From positions 1 through 35,280 of the forward strand of contig JAVVPL010000006.1 in NCBI GenBank assembly GCA_036655775.1: DNA of 35,280 nucleotides. The letters run 5' to 3'. The translations under genes were made by a program, and so were the position numbers. Numbering within the stretch: position 1 is the stretch's first letter; the number at the start of each line of letters is the position of its first letter. Shown piece after piece: positions 17,417 through 26,473 of the stretch. The notes beneath the pieces were generated by a model, which ran no database searches, was not told the DNA's origin, and worked only from the letters and a program-made list of their open reading frames with translations. This stretch comes from JAVVPL01 sp036655775 (GTDB lineage: Bacteria > Bacteroidota > Bacteroidia > Bacteroidales > P3).

Positions 17417-18793
17417 ATGATCGATTTCGATACCATTGAAAAACATTCCAAAGCATACGATTTAAGCAAATATTTGGTCAATTTTCAAATTAGCCCTGTA
17501 TATTATAAAAGATTATACGTAAAAGGGTTGGAAAATATTCCTTTGGACGGTCGCCCCATGATTATAGTGAGCAATCATCAAAATGGACTGATGGATGCTT
17601 TGAGTATTCTAGCTTCTTTACCTTTTAAATTACATTCTGTATTTTTGGCACGTGCCGATATTTTCAAAAAAGAAAAAATTGCAAAAATTTTACGCTGGAT
17701 GCGTATTATGCCTGTATTTAGACAAAGAGATGGCCTTGAAAACTTAGACGAAAATGCAGCTATTTTCAACAAAGCCGCACAATTGGTAATTGAGGGTTAT
17801 CCAGTTTGTCTGTTTCCTGAAGCTCAACACCAAGAAGGACATTTTTTGGGAAGTATCAAAAAAGGCTTTGCACGTATTGCTTTTGATGCGGCTGAAAAAA
17901 ATAATTTTCCTTCTAATATGGTTATTCTTCCTGTGGGAAATCACTATGAAGATTACTTTGCGATGCACAAAGATGTATTAATGAATTACGGAGAACCCAT
18001 TGCCTTGGCTCCATATTATGACTTATATCGTGAGAACCCTCCTTTAGCACGTCAACACTTGGCCATGGACATAAAAGCAAAATTTGTAAAATTAATGCTT
18101 GATATCGATATCCCTGCCCATTATGAAACTATTGATTTTTTGAGAGAAGCTTTTCGACCTGAAATGGGTGAAAAATTACATTTAGATAGCAATTATTTTC
18201 CTCATACTCTCCCCATCGATCAAGCTTTAGTCTCTCAAATTCACACACTCGAAAAAGATCAATTAGAAACTACATTCTTTGAATTGGCCGATACATACAA
18301 AAACGATTTGACAAAACTTAAAATCAAAGACCGAGATATTCGTTGCGAACCTATTGTAAAAGATTTAGTTAAAAGTGGAATGATTTATTTATTGACACTC
18401 CCTATTAGTTTGTATGGGGCTATATTTAGTTATTTTCCTCTGAAAAAATTAAAAGAATTAGCTAGTAAAAAAGTAGAATCTATGCACAATAAAATGTTGT
18501 TTGCCTCTTTCTTTTTTGTATTGACTTCTATTGTGTTTTTCCCTATTCTATTTTTTATTTGTTCCTTACTCGTATGGATTGTGGGGGGAAGTTTAATCAC
18601 TGCCATTTTATTTTGGCTCAGTCTTAGTTTAGGAAAAATATTTTTCCTAGAACACCAGCAATGGCGCGAAGTACTCTGCGATAAATGGAGGGCTCATCAA
18701 TTTATTAAAAAGAACCCTACACGCTACAAACAATTGCAAGTAGAACGAAATGTTTTATTGAATGCGCTGACTCTTGCAAAAGAGCAAAAATAA
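17417..18793 (+). CDS. PlsC-like glycerolipid acyltransferase with C-terminal membrane segments
   Basis: I choose ATG 17417 (458 residues); a TTG 27 bp upstream lies inside the -7 box. The acyltransferase domain spans about 25-250. Motif 1 is NHQNGLMD, with His54 and Asp60 separated by five residues instead of the classical four. Motif 2 region is MPVFRQRDG (99-106) and motif 3 is FPEAQHQEG (133-141). A related spacing occurs in Gat/Sct-type glycerol-3-phosphate acyltransferases, so this is probably a subfamily trait. The C-terminal third has hydrophobic segments at about 335-355 and 375-425. It is expected to act at the inner membrane in phospholipid synthesis; sn-1 versus sn-2 specificity is undetermined. 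Confidence 0.85.
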   Translation: MIDFDTIEKHSKAYDLSKYLVNFQISPVYYKRLYVKGLENIPLDGRPMIIVSNHQNGLMDALSILASLPFKLHSVFLARADIFKKEKIAKILRWMRIMPVFRQRDGLENLDENAAIFNKAAQLVIEGYPVCLFPEAQHQEGHFLGSIKKGFARIAFDAAEKNNFPSNMVILPVGNHYEDYFAMHKDVLMNYGEPIALAPYYDLYRENPPLARQHLAMDIKAKFVKLMLDIDIPAHYETIDFLREAFRPEMGEKLHLDSNYFPHTLPIDQALVSQIHTLEKDQLETTFFELADTYKNDLTKLKIKDRDIRCEPIVKDLVKSGMIYLLTLPISLYGAIFSYFPLKKLKELASKKVESMHNKMLFASFFFVLTSIVFFPILFFICSLLVWIVGGSLITAILFWLSLSLGKIFFLEHQQWREVLCDKWRAHQFIKKNPTRYKQLQVERNVLLNALTLAKEQK

Positions 18794-18804
18794 CGCTACT
18801 TAAC

Positions 18805-20889
18805 TTAACTGTATTTTGCTTTTAAATACGCATAGATGGCCTCTTGTGAGCGAATTTTACGCGCACGCACGGGACGTTGAATATATTCATTGATATGATT
18901 TATTTCTAACGATCGCGCATGTGTGTTATCCTTTAATTGGAGATTGAGTATATGTAATAAATCGGCTTGAATTTCTTTATCATAAATTGGAGTGGCCACT
19001 TCTATTCTATAATCTAAATTACGTGTCATCCAATCGGCGGATCCAATAAAAAACTTAGGCTTTCCTGCATTAGCAAAAATAAAAACCCTAGAATGTTCCA
19101 AAAAACGATCTACAATACTCACAATTTCTATATTTTCACTCAATTTTGGAACACCTGCTCTCAAAATACAAATTCCGCGAATTACTAATTGGATTTTGAC
19201 ATTTGCTTTACTGGCAGCATAGAGTTTTTCGACCATTGAAGCATCTGCCAAATTATTAAAACAAGCTTTAATCCAAGCCTCTTTTCCTCGTTTCGCATTA
19301 GCTATTTCTACATCTATCAACTTTTCAAATTCTGAACGTAAGCGATTCGGAGCTACCAAAAGTTCTTTATAGGTTTGTTTGATCTGTGGTTTACTAATAT
19401 GTTTAAAAATTTTATTTGCTTCTAAAGTCAATTTCGGATTGGAGGTTAGCAATTGCTTATCTACATAAATTTTTGCGGTGGCTTCATTGGGATTGCCCGT
19501 TCCAATGGCAGCATAGTAACGTTTGGTATTGCCTTCTTTTCGACAAATTACAATTAATTTTCCATGTACTTTTACCCCTGGAATAATAGGATATACTTCT
19601 ACTTTTTCTTCCTCTAAACGCCTTACCCAATCCAAATTGTTTTCTTCATCAAAACGAGCTAATACTTCCATAAAAACCGACACTTTTTTTCCATTTCGAG
19701 CTGCATTCAACAAAGCATTCATTATAGAAGAATCTTTGGCTACTCTATAAATAGTCATTTTTATAGAAAGTACTTTAGGATCCATAGAAGCTTCTCTAAC
19801 CAAATCGATAACATGTTGAAAAGATTGATACGGATAATGAAGCATAATATCTTTTTTGCGCAAAACCGCAAAGGTGTTTTCTTGCAAAGGAAGTTCTCTC
19901 ACATCTTGTGGTGTAAATGGAGGATAAATTAATTTTGGATTTGCAAAATTACGCGGAAAATTCATAAAATCCTTTTTATTTTGATAACGTCCTCCACTAT
20001 CAAAAACTTCGTTTCTAGGCACATTAAAAATAGATTGTAAACGTAGCTGAAATTCTCGAGGCATTCGTTTGTCATGCACCAAACGTACAGCTTTTGCCGT
20101 GTTTCTGTCTTTTAAACGTTCTGATAAATATCCCATAAATTCACTTGGATCCTCGTTGGCATAATCTATATCCAATTCGGCATCTCGAATAAATTTAAAA
20201 GTATAAGCGCTAAAAGTATCAAAACCCAAAGCTTTGAAAATATCGTCCAAACAATAGCGAATTACATCATCCAACAAAATGATAAAATTTTCTGCATTGT
20301 GTTTGGGAAGTACCAAAAATCGATTTATTTTTGCCACGGGAATTTCAATAATCATCTCTTCTTTGTGATAAGGCCGTTCTTTACTATGCATCATCACCGC
20401 CAAAAAATTTGATTTATCGCTTAAACCTTCGCTGGTTTTTATTTTATTAATAGAAACAGGATAGATATGTCGACGAATATGTTGATGAAAATATTCTCGA
20501 ATATAACGACCTTGCTCCAATGTAATTTGTTGTTCATTGATCAAATGAATATGATTTTTACGCATCTCTTCCATATTCCACTCAAAAATTTCTTCAAAAC
20601 GTTTGAGCTGTTGCCCCACCATGATTTTTATTTCTTGCAAAGTTTCAACGGGTTCGACGGGATACTCTATACGCGTTTTTTTCTTGGAAATAAGCCGTTT
20701 GAGCGAAGCCACCCGAACTTTGAAAAATTCGTCCATATTATTAGAAAAAATCCCTAGAAAAATAACTCGTTCAATCACAGGATTCGTGGGATCTACCGCT
20801 TCTTGCAAGACTCTTTCATTAAAAGAAAGCCACGCAATTTCACGATTGATAAATTTTGAATTAGATGTGTGTTTTTCGCTCTTAACCAT
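18805..20889 (-). CDS. ppk1: Polyphosphate kinase 1
   Basis: Reversibly transfers the ATP gamma-phosphate to inorganic polyphosphate. It is 694 residues, the usual Ppk1 length. The N-terminal domain opens with FINREIAWLSFNERVLQEA. Other blocks are FSNNMDEFFKVRVASL, the head domain, and SIKMTIYRVAKDSSIMNALL. His442 in VKVHGKL matches the autophosphorylated His (His435 in E. coli), and His599 in FLEHSRVFIF matches the second conserved His. The block FFIGSADWMTRNLDYRIEV is also present. It converges on the acyltransferase gene with an 11-bp gap. No exopolyphosphatase gene is adjacent in the window. Confidence 0.96.
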   Translation of the reverse strand: MVKSEKHTSNSKFINREIAWLSFNERVLQEAVDPTNPVIERVIFLGIFSNNMDEFFKVRVASLKRLISKKKTRIEYPVEPVETLQEIKIMVGQQLKRFEEIFEWNMEEMRKNHIHLINEQQITLEQGRYIREYFHQHIRRHIYPVSINKIKTSEGLSDKSNFLAVMMHSKERPYHKEEMIIEIPVAKINRFLVLPKHNAENFIILLDDVIRYCLDDIFKALGFDTFSAYTFKFIRDAELDIDYANEDPSEFMGYLSERLKDRNTAKAVRLVHDKRMPREFQLRLQSIFNVPRNEVFDSGGRYQNKKDFMNFPRNFANPKLIYPPFTPQDVRELPLQENTFAVLRKKDIMLHYPYQSFQHVIDLVREASMDPKVLSIKMTIYRVAKDSSIMNALLNAARNGKKVSVFMEVLARFDEENNLDWVRRLEEEKVEVYPIIPGVKVHGKLIVICRKEGNTKRYYAAIGTGNPNEATAKIYVDKQLLTSNPKLTLEANKIFKHISKPQIKQTYKELLVAPNRLRSEFEKLIDVEIANAKRGKEAWIKACFNNLADASMVEKLYAASKANVKIQLVIRGICILRAGVPKLSENIEIVSIVDRFLEHSRVFIFANAGKPKFFIGSADWMTRNLDYRIEVATPIYDKEIQADLLHILNLQLKDNTHARSLEINHINEYIQRPVRARKIRSQEAIYAYLKAKYS

Positions 20890-20893
20890 ACTA

Positions 20894-20916
20894 CAAAAGT
20901 ATTTTTTACAAAAATA
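20894..20916 (-). promoter_or_regulatory. Two overlapping -7 candidates for ppk1
   Basis: The minus strand has TATTTTTG (complement of 20909-20916) and TACTTTTG (complement of 20894-20901), both matching TAnnTTTG. The second is so close to the ATG at 20889 that it would give a nearly leaderless transcript, so the first is more likely. No convincing -33 box is seen. Confidence 0.35.
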
Positions 20917-20926
20917 CAGTATTTTT
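20910..20926. repeat. 17-bp inverted repeat upstream of ppk1
   Basis: AAAAATAC-A-GTATTTTT, a perfect 8+1+8 palindrome overlapping the likely ppk1 -7 element. It is entirely A/T-rich apart from one C and one G, so chance is plausible in this AT-rich DNA, but the placement would suit an operator. Confidence 0.35.
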
Positions 20927-21002
20927 GTTACATATCTGTAATTTTGAAAAGAATTTATTTTGTGAGTTTCCTATTCAAAGGGGTGTTTGCAAGCATTTCT
21001 AT

Positions 21003-21033
21003 TTTGATATTTGCCTAAAATGCCGTACTTTTA
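21003..21033 (+). promoter_or_regulatory. Possible promoter of the divIC-like gene
   Basis: TTTG (21003-21006), 19-bp spacer, TACTTTTA (21026-21033; last base differs from the TAnnTTTG consensus). The start codon at 21101 is about 60 nt downstream. The rest of the 20890-21100 intergenic stretch shows nothing else convincing. Confidence 0.4.
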
Positions 21034-21100
21034 CAAAAAGTTTAAAATTTAACAACACAAATTTCCGACCTCTCTCTTTGGATGGAAAATAAAATATGCT

Positions 21101-21412
21101 ATGAATAGACTTAAAAATATTTGGTCTTTGGTTTGGAAATATATCGGAAATCGATATGTAATTTTGAGTATTATTTTTGCATTTTGGTTGATTTTTTTAG
21201 ATACTAATAATTTAATTACACAGTTTCAAATGCGCCAAGAATTAAGCAAACTCGAAAAATTAAAAAAATTCTATCTGCTAGAAATCGAAAAGAATAAAGC
21301 TGAAATTCATCGTCTTACCTACGACCAAGAATATTTGGAACGTTATGGGCGCGAAAACTATTTGATGAAAAAAGAGAATGAAGATATTTTTTTATTTGTA
21401 GAAAAAAAATAA
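21101..21412 (+). CDS. DivIC/FtsB-like septum formation protein
   Basis: A 103-residue bitopic membrane protein. A short basic cytoplasmic start is followed by one TM segment (YVILSIIFAFWLIFLD, about 19-34), then a coiled coil (MRQELSKLEKLKKFYLLEIEKNKAEIHRL, about 44-72; quoted only to mark the region by its ends MRQEL and EIHRL). The C-terminal part YDQEYLERYGRENYLMKKENEDIF is typical of FtsB/DivIC. Members join FtsL and FtsQ/DivIB in the divisome. Bacteroidota copies are often annotated 'septum formation initiator'. It converges with the Omp85-type gene across 19 bp. Confidence 0.87.
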   Translation: MNRLKNIWSLVWKYIGNRYVILSIIFAFWLIFLDTNNLITQFQMRQELSKLEKLKKFYLLEIEKNKAEIHRLTYDQEYLERYGRENYLMKKENEDIFLFVEKK

Positions 21413-21431
21413 AAAATACAGTTTGAAAAAT

Positions 21432-22904
21432 CTAAAATAAATACCCAGCCACAATATAAAATCCAAGATTTCCATCTTGCTTTCTAAATGCTTTAGCTAA
21501 CTCGATAGACAACACAAAATTTTCATTCCAACCCGCTTTTAAACCGATACCTGCCGTGGCATGAAAACTATCCTTCGCACCAAAAAAATCATTTGGATTC
21601 AAAGCCATTTTTCCAATTTCAGCGGTGACACTTTCTTTATCATATTTAACTGGAGCAATAATATAGCCAATATCAAAAAAAGGATTAAAGCCCAAATAAA
21701 AATATTGCTTAAACAGTGTGAAATTCCATACACGAAACCGAAATTCTATATTCGCATACGCAAATCCATCTCCCACTACCCTGTTACGCATTACACCTCG
21801 TAAATTGGTGGATCCTCCCATGGCATCATTAATAGCTCTTTGAATAAAAAGAGAGGAATTGTAATTTTTTAAATAATAGGGGCTATTTCCCGCAATGGTT
21901 TGTTGATAGATTACTCTATACGCAAATACAATTCTATTTTTTAAAAGCGTAACATAGTGCCTAAATCCTAAATTCAAATTTAGATGTTGATACTTGGATT
22001 GATTTCCAAAAGCCGCATAATACGTTACAAAAGCATCTCCCCAAATACCTTTTTGAGGATTGATGAGTCGATCTCTGGTATCGTAGGTAAATCCGCCTCT
22101 CAAATATGGATGTAGTCCTCCTTTGGCTTCCGCAGGATCCAGTATATTCCACATTTTATAATAATCGTAAAGCGTATTGGTATCTGGCAATTTTTTCGCT
22201 TCTGCTTTATTTTTATTAATTTTAGCAATATTTACATTGGCTAGGGTATAATTTAAAATTCCTATTCCCAAATTCCAATTGAGCTCTCTATACACCTTAC
22301 GTTCCACATCTACGGCAAATCGAAAAATACTTCGATTGACTTTATAAAAAGCACGCGTTAAATAGTCTATTTTCGATTGATCCGTCCAATTTTTATTGTA
22401 GACCGCTTCAAAACCATTGAAGCCAAAAAAATCGTACATATTGTCGGGCATATACGTTGCATCTATGGTAAAACGGGTATCTGGAATTAAATATTTGGAA
22501 TCATAATTTAAACGAAAAATTCCAGATCCTTTAACCGACCAAGAAGCTTCCACATATATTGAATGCATATATTGAGGATACAAAGTTCCATCCCCATAAT
22601 AGTACAAACTCCCTATGGCACCAAATTGAAACCCCATATCTGTATCATAACTGATAGAAGGTACAGCTCCTAAAACCCATCCTTTTTTAAATTTTCTAAG
22701 CGTTTTTGGGGAAGAGGCAAACGTATCTGAACGTTTATTTTCAAGCGTAGCTACCGCTTTTAGCTCAAGCGTATCGACGACTTTACCCACAGCCGTATCC
22801 GAAGATTGCAATGGCAACACATCCAAATTACTCGCACGAACATAAGTCGTACAAATAAGGAAAAACACTATCCATTTTATTCGACTACGCATCAATTTAT
22901 CCAT
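21432..22904 (-). CDS. BamA/TamA-type (Omp85, D15) outer-membrane barrel without POTRA domains
   Basis: A 490-residue protein with a signal peptide (IKWIVFFLICTTYVRA), a Ser/Thr-rich linker to about residue 65, and then only the barrel. It contains GGLHPYLRGGFTYDTRDRL and the Omp85 loop-6-like GGSTNLRGVMRNRVVGDGFA, followed by NIEFRFRVW; it ends in a strand finishing in Phe. There is no room for POTRA repeats, so this is not the essential BamA. Such short 'surface antigen' barrels are common in Bacteroidota, with unknown cargo. Start alternatives are 22904 and 22892; the latter would overlap the stop of the upstream DUF819 gene as TGATG, implying translational coupling. Confidence 0.82.
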   Translation of the reverse strand: MDKLMRSRIKWIVFFLICTTYVRASNLDVLPLQSSDTAVGKVVDTLELKAVATLENKRSDTFASSPKTLRKFKKGWVLGAVPSISYDTDMGFQFGAIGSLYYYGDGTLYPQYMHSIYVEASWSVKGSGIFRLNYDSKYLIPDTRFTIDATYMPDNMYDFFGFNGFEAVYNKNWTDQSKIDYLTRAFYKVNRSIFRFAVDVERKVYRELNWNLGIGILNYTLANVNIAKINKNKAEAKKLPDTNTLYDYYKMWNILDPAEAKGGLHPYLRGGFTYDTRDRLINPQKGIWGDAFVTYYAAFGNQSKYQHLNLNLGFRHYVTLLKNRIVFAYRVIYQQTIAGNSPYYLKNYNSSLFIQRAINDAMGGSTNLRGVMRNRVVGDGFAYANIEFRFRVWNFTLFKQYFYLGFNPFFDIGYIIAPVKYDKESVTAEIGKMALNPNDFFGAKDSFHATAGIGLKAGWNENFVLSIELAKAFRKQDGNLGFYIVAGYLF

Positions 22905-24061
22905 TTTGTGATTCCTGCTACAGCAACACCTAAATAATTACCTACGGCATATCCCAGCAATCCGATGACAATCCCACTGATCATAATTCGTTTATTATTC
23001 ATTGCCCCTGCAATGGTAGGGACAAAAGGGGGAGAAAACAAAAGTGCACAAATTGCAATCGTATACAAATCGCCTTCTATTTTAAAAATTTTAGCTAAGA
23101 GTAAATGCATGGAAACGCCTACAAGCATAATAAATATAATAAATCCAAGCAAGGCTACAGTATCTGAATTGATTCTATCTATTTTGAAATTGGAAGCAAT
23201 AATAATACTAAATACTAAAACGAAATACATGCCTAATTCAAAGGTTTTAGGGGCATTCCGAATTTTATCAATACCTGTTGACAATATGGCCAAAGTAGTG
23301 ATTGTAAGAACAATTACAACAATTTGATAATTTTTAGGAAATACTAAACTTAGCCCTACCCCCAATCCAAAAATTAATATCGATAATAACAAAGGTGGCA
23401 ATAAAGATCGCCTTGATTTTTTGGATAAAATATGGCTATAATCTTCAAAAGACTCTGCGGAAGTTTGTAAATTTCCAATGCGCCTTTCCTTCGTTTGATA
23501 AGGTAAAATTTTGCGAATTAATTTATATCCACCAAAAATAATAAAAGCAAGAAAACAAAAAGTAACTATAATTTCAAAAGAATTGACAAGCATAAAAGTT
23601 TCGGGCGAAGGTTGCAAAGCCATATTCAATGCTGCCACATTGGGAGTTCCTCCTGTATAAAATCCCACCATCAAGCCTGCGGCTTTACTCAATTCTTGAA
23701 TATGCATATTCCTAAATACAAAATATGCGAGAATAACCGTGCTTACAATTGCAAATATACCTGTAAAAAAAGCAATGAAAGTTTGATATAAAGTTTTGAC
23801 CCACAATTTAATATTAGAGGAAAACAACATGAGTGGAATAGCCAATGGCACACAAATATTTTGTAAAATAGTTTGCATTTTAGTAACACTTTCCAAATCG
23901 GCTGCTTCACAATCCATAAAACCACTTAAAGACATCAGTATACCCGTGGTATAGGCCAAAATAACAGTCCCTATTTTTCGCAAAAAAGAAAAACGTTGGT
24001 ATGCGTATATGATTAGCATTGGAAAAAATACATATAGACAAGTAAGAATAAGTATTTTCAT
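22892..24061 (-). CDS. DUF819-family integral membrane protein
   Basis: A 389-residue inner-membrane protein with about ten hydrophobic segments. Recognisable blocks include LQNICVPLAIPLMLFSSNIK, GLMVGFYTGGTPNVAALNMAL in the middle, and LFSPPFVPTIAGAMNNK near the end. These fit the DUF819 (YjcL-like) family, which has a transporter-like architecture but no established substrate. A short hydrophilic loop (about 195-215) splits the two halves. It overlaps the start of the downstream Omp85-type gene (TGATG if the second Met is used), so the two are made together. Family call is moderately sure; function is unknown. Confidence 0.75.
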   Translation of the reverse strand: MKILILTCLYVFFPMLIIYAYQRFSFLRKIGTVILAYTTGILMSLSGFMDCEAADLESVTKMQTILQNICVPLAIPLMLFSSNIKLWVKTLYQTFIAFFTGIFAIVSTVILAYFVFRNMHIQELSKAAGLMVGFYTGGTPNVAALNMALQPSPETFMLVNSFEIIVTFCFLAFIIFGGYKLIRKILPYQTKERRIGNLQTSAESFEDYSHILSKKSRRSLLPPLLLSILIFGLGVGLSLVFPKNYQIVVIVLTITTLAILSTGIDKIRNAPKTFELGMYFVLVFSIIIASNFKIDRINSDTVALLGFIIFIMLVGVSMHLLLAKIFKIEGDLYTIAICALLFSPPFVPTIAGAMNNKRIMISGIVIGLLGYAVGNYLGVAVAGITKWIN

Positions 24062-24131
24062 GTTCTTTAGTGCGCATTTTGCTCATATTCGTCATTGAAT
24101 TGTCGTAGTGAGCGTTCTTTTTTTAAGAGCA

Positions 24132-24163
24132 CGAAGTTACGTAAAAATAAAGAAATCACCAAG
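24132..24163 (-). promoter_or_regulatory. Weak promoter candidate for the DUF819-barrel pair
   Basis: The minus strand reads CTTG (complement of 24160-24163), 20 bp, TAACTTCG (complement of 24132-24139). Both boxes differ from the consensus by one base. It lies in the 131-bp gap downstream of the FG-GAP gene, so readthrough from that gene is an alternative. Confidence 0.35.
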
Positions 24164-24192
24164 TAAACATTGTGTGTGTGTAGCAAAGGGAG

Positions 24193-26469
24193 CTAGATCT
24201 TAATTATTTTTTGTGAACGTTGCCCTTGAGCCGTAGATAATACCAATACGAACACGCCTTTAAAAAGAGTTTGCAGTGAAATAAGATGTGTACTACTGGC
24301 ATTTTTTTTCCCTTTCAGCAGCCCCGACAATACGCATTGTCCACGCATATCGTATATCGCGTATTTTACATTTTCTTCCTTGATTTGCACATACAAATTA
24401 TCTTTTGTAGGAATTGGATAAATTGTTACATCTAAAGAGGGCTGAGTGTCGAGGATTTCATTGTTTATTTTCTTTTGGATCCCTTCAAAAAACTCTAAAC
24501 CTCCCGCTTGATTGCCCACCAACAAATCGAGCATTCCATCTCCATTAATATCACACACACTAGGGGAAGAATGTATACCCACAGTAATTGGATATTCTTC
24601 TTGCGTTTCTTTATACTTTACAAAATCCACAAAATGAAAACAGCTTGTTAAATTTGCATCGATTTCGTCATAAAAATAAATTTTCCCATTTTCACTGCCG
24701 CAAAATAAAAACGTTTCATTTTGCAAATTTCTATAAAAACAAGGTCGAGCATAACCGAAATTGGAAAACATGCGATCTATTACATCCACCCCTCCCAAAC
24801 TATCAGAAATCAATTCAAATACAGGATTGAATTTATCTCCTATATTTTGATAATAATTCAAATTTCCTTTCATTGTATTTTGAGATTGTCCCCTCCATAC
24901 TTTTCGTTTTTCGCCTATTATCAAATCTAATAAACCATCTTGATTGAGATCGAAAAGTTGGGGAGAGGCAAAACTACCTACTCTAATTGTAGCATATAGG
25001 CTATCTGTCAAAACATAGTGAGGGGAATCACTTTGTGTGTTTGCTTGGTTTGTAAAATAAAGTAATTGCCCTTGTTCCGTTCCCACAAACATTTCCAATT
25101 TACCATCCCCATTAATATCACCCAAACTAGGCGAAGCTGCTCGAATTTTATAAGCTGAAATACCTGCAAAATCGTTGTCTTCTAATGTAAAGCGAGGAGT
25201 TTGAATGCTGCCTTTATTTTGATAATACACCAAATGAGCATAGGATCCACTATCTCCTCTATTATAATTTCCAATCAATAAATCTTGTAATCCATCCGCA
25301 TTGAGATCGACAAAAATAGGATAGGCGCCATTGCCCAAATCGAGAGTTTGATTTTGAAGAAAATCTTTTTCGATAAGTTTTAACTGTGGAATACCACTTA
25401 TTTGTGGTTCCATACTATATCGCCAAATACTTTGCCTTCCCTGCCCTTGAAAGGGATCGATAGCAAAAGGAGAGGCTAGCAAATTCATTGTTTTTTCGCC
25501 CGAGAGCAACAAGGTGCTCACCACGGGGAAACTATTTAATTGCACAGGATCTTTTTCAGGAAAACTACTTTGATATGTACCAATATGTGCCTTTTCAAGA
25601 GTCCCATCATTGGAAAGATGAATCAAATTGGGATAATCGACATCTCCTATCAAAATATCGTAAATCCCTTGTTTTTGCAAAGCAAATAAAGTGGAACCAG
25701 AATGCTTTTGGGGCATTCGATTTGCAATTTGCAAAACATCTGCATATTGCGTTTGGCAAGTATCTAAATAAATTACATTCGACTCATTGCTTTCGGCAAA
25801 ACATCCCCAGCTCCAATCTTCTACTATAAAACATAAAGAATCGCTATGGTGATAGGTTTCTTGAGACATGTTTTTATAATACAATAAGTAATCTCCTGTG
25901 GTAGGCACCCAAAAATTTAAAATATCCAAATCGCCATCTTGGTCAATATCCGCGAATATAGGATAATCTACATTCGTACAATACAGAGAAGTTTGGGAAG
26001 CAAACATCAATGCGGGAATGGATTTGGTAACTAATTCAAAACTTAAAGAGGCACTTTGTGCACTTGTGTTTTTATAAACGGCAATTCCTGCAACTCCATT
26101 AAAGGTAAATAAATCGGGATAGCCATCCGCATTATAATCATGAAATTGCACCCACGCATGTATAGGAGGAAATTTTTGAATATATTCAGGGGCATATTCC
26201 CACTTATCCTGCTTGAAAATAAAAGGACGAAGTCGAAATCCAAGTCGATCAAAAGAAACCAAATCGAGAATCTGGTCGTGGTTGAGATCGATAGAGGCAA
26301 AATGACAAGCATTAAAACCTCCTGTCCAAGGCATAGACAAAGCGGATACTTCCAAATTGGAAGAAGCTTTAAATGTAAATGAAGGGGAACTCTGTGCATT
26401 TACAATAGCTCCAAGGCTGCAAAGAGATAGAAGTAAGGGGGAAATATGTTTTAGACAATTTGGTGCCAT
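24193..26469 (-). CDS. FG-GAP/VCBS repeat protein with T9SS C-terminal sorting domain
   Basis: A 758-residue secreted protein. The Sec signal is HISPLLLSLCSLGAIVNA (cleavage near residue 25). The body consists of FG-GAP/VCBS repeats, each with a calcium-loop-like motif: DLNHDQILD (61-69), DYNADGYPD (111-119), DIDQDGDLD (174-182), then DLNADGLQD, DINGDGKLE, DLNQDGLLD and DINGDGMLD. These suggest a beta-propeller of about seven blades. The C-terminus (from about 675) has TIYPIPTKDNLYVQI and ends KIIKI, a type A T9SS sorting domain. It therefore probably crosses the outer membrane by T9SS and is surface-attached or released. No enzyme domain is visible; adhesion or ligand binding is a guess. Its ATG is 4 nt after the mature 3' end of tRNA-Thr. 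Confidence 0.88.
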   Translation of the reverse strand: MAPNCLKHISPLLLSLCSLGAIVNAQSSPSFTFKASSNLEVSALSMPWTGGFNACHFASIDLNHDQILDLVSFDRLGFRLRPFIFKQDKWEYAPEYIQKFPPIHAWVQFHDYNADGYPDLFTFNGVAGIAVYKNTSAQSASLSFELVTKSIPALMFASQTSLYCTNVDYPIFADIDQDGDLDILNFWVPTTGDYLLYYKNMSQETYHHSDSLCFIVEDWSWGCFAESNESNVIYLDTCQTQYADVLQIANRMPQKHSGSTLFALQKQGIYDILIGDVDYPNLIHLSNDGTLEKAHIGTYQSSFPEKDPVQLNSFPVVSTLLLSGEKTMNLLASPFAIDPFQGQGRQSIWRYSMEPQISGIPQLKLIEKDFLQNQTLDLGNGAYPIFVDLNADGLQDLLIGNYNRGDSGSYAHLVYYQNKGSIQTPRFTLEDNDFAGISAYKIRAASPSLGDINGDGKLEMFVGTEQGQLLYFTNQANTQSDSPHYVLTDSLYATIRVGSFASPQLFDLNQDGLLDLIIGEKRKVWRGQSQNTMKGNLNYYQNIGDKFNPVFELISDSLGGVDVIDRMFSNFGYARPCFYRNLQNETFLFCGSENGKIYFYDEIDANLTSCFHFVDFVKYKETQEEYPITVGIHSSPSVCDINGDGMLDLLVGNQAGGLEFFEGIQKKINNEILDTQPSLDVTIYPIPTKDNLYVQIKEENVKYAIYDMRGQCVLSGLLKGKKNASSTHLISLQTLFKGVFVLVLSTAQGQRSQKIIKI

Positions 26470-26473
26470 TTAG

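Noticed and set aside
24171..24180. TG dinucleotide run (tgtgtgtgtg)
   Set aside because: Only about five units long; too short to call a meaningful microsatellite or phase-variable tract.
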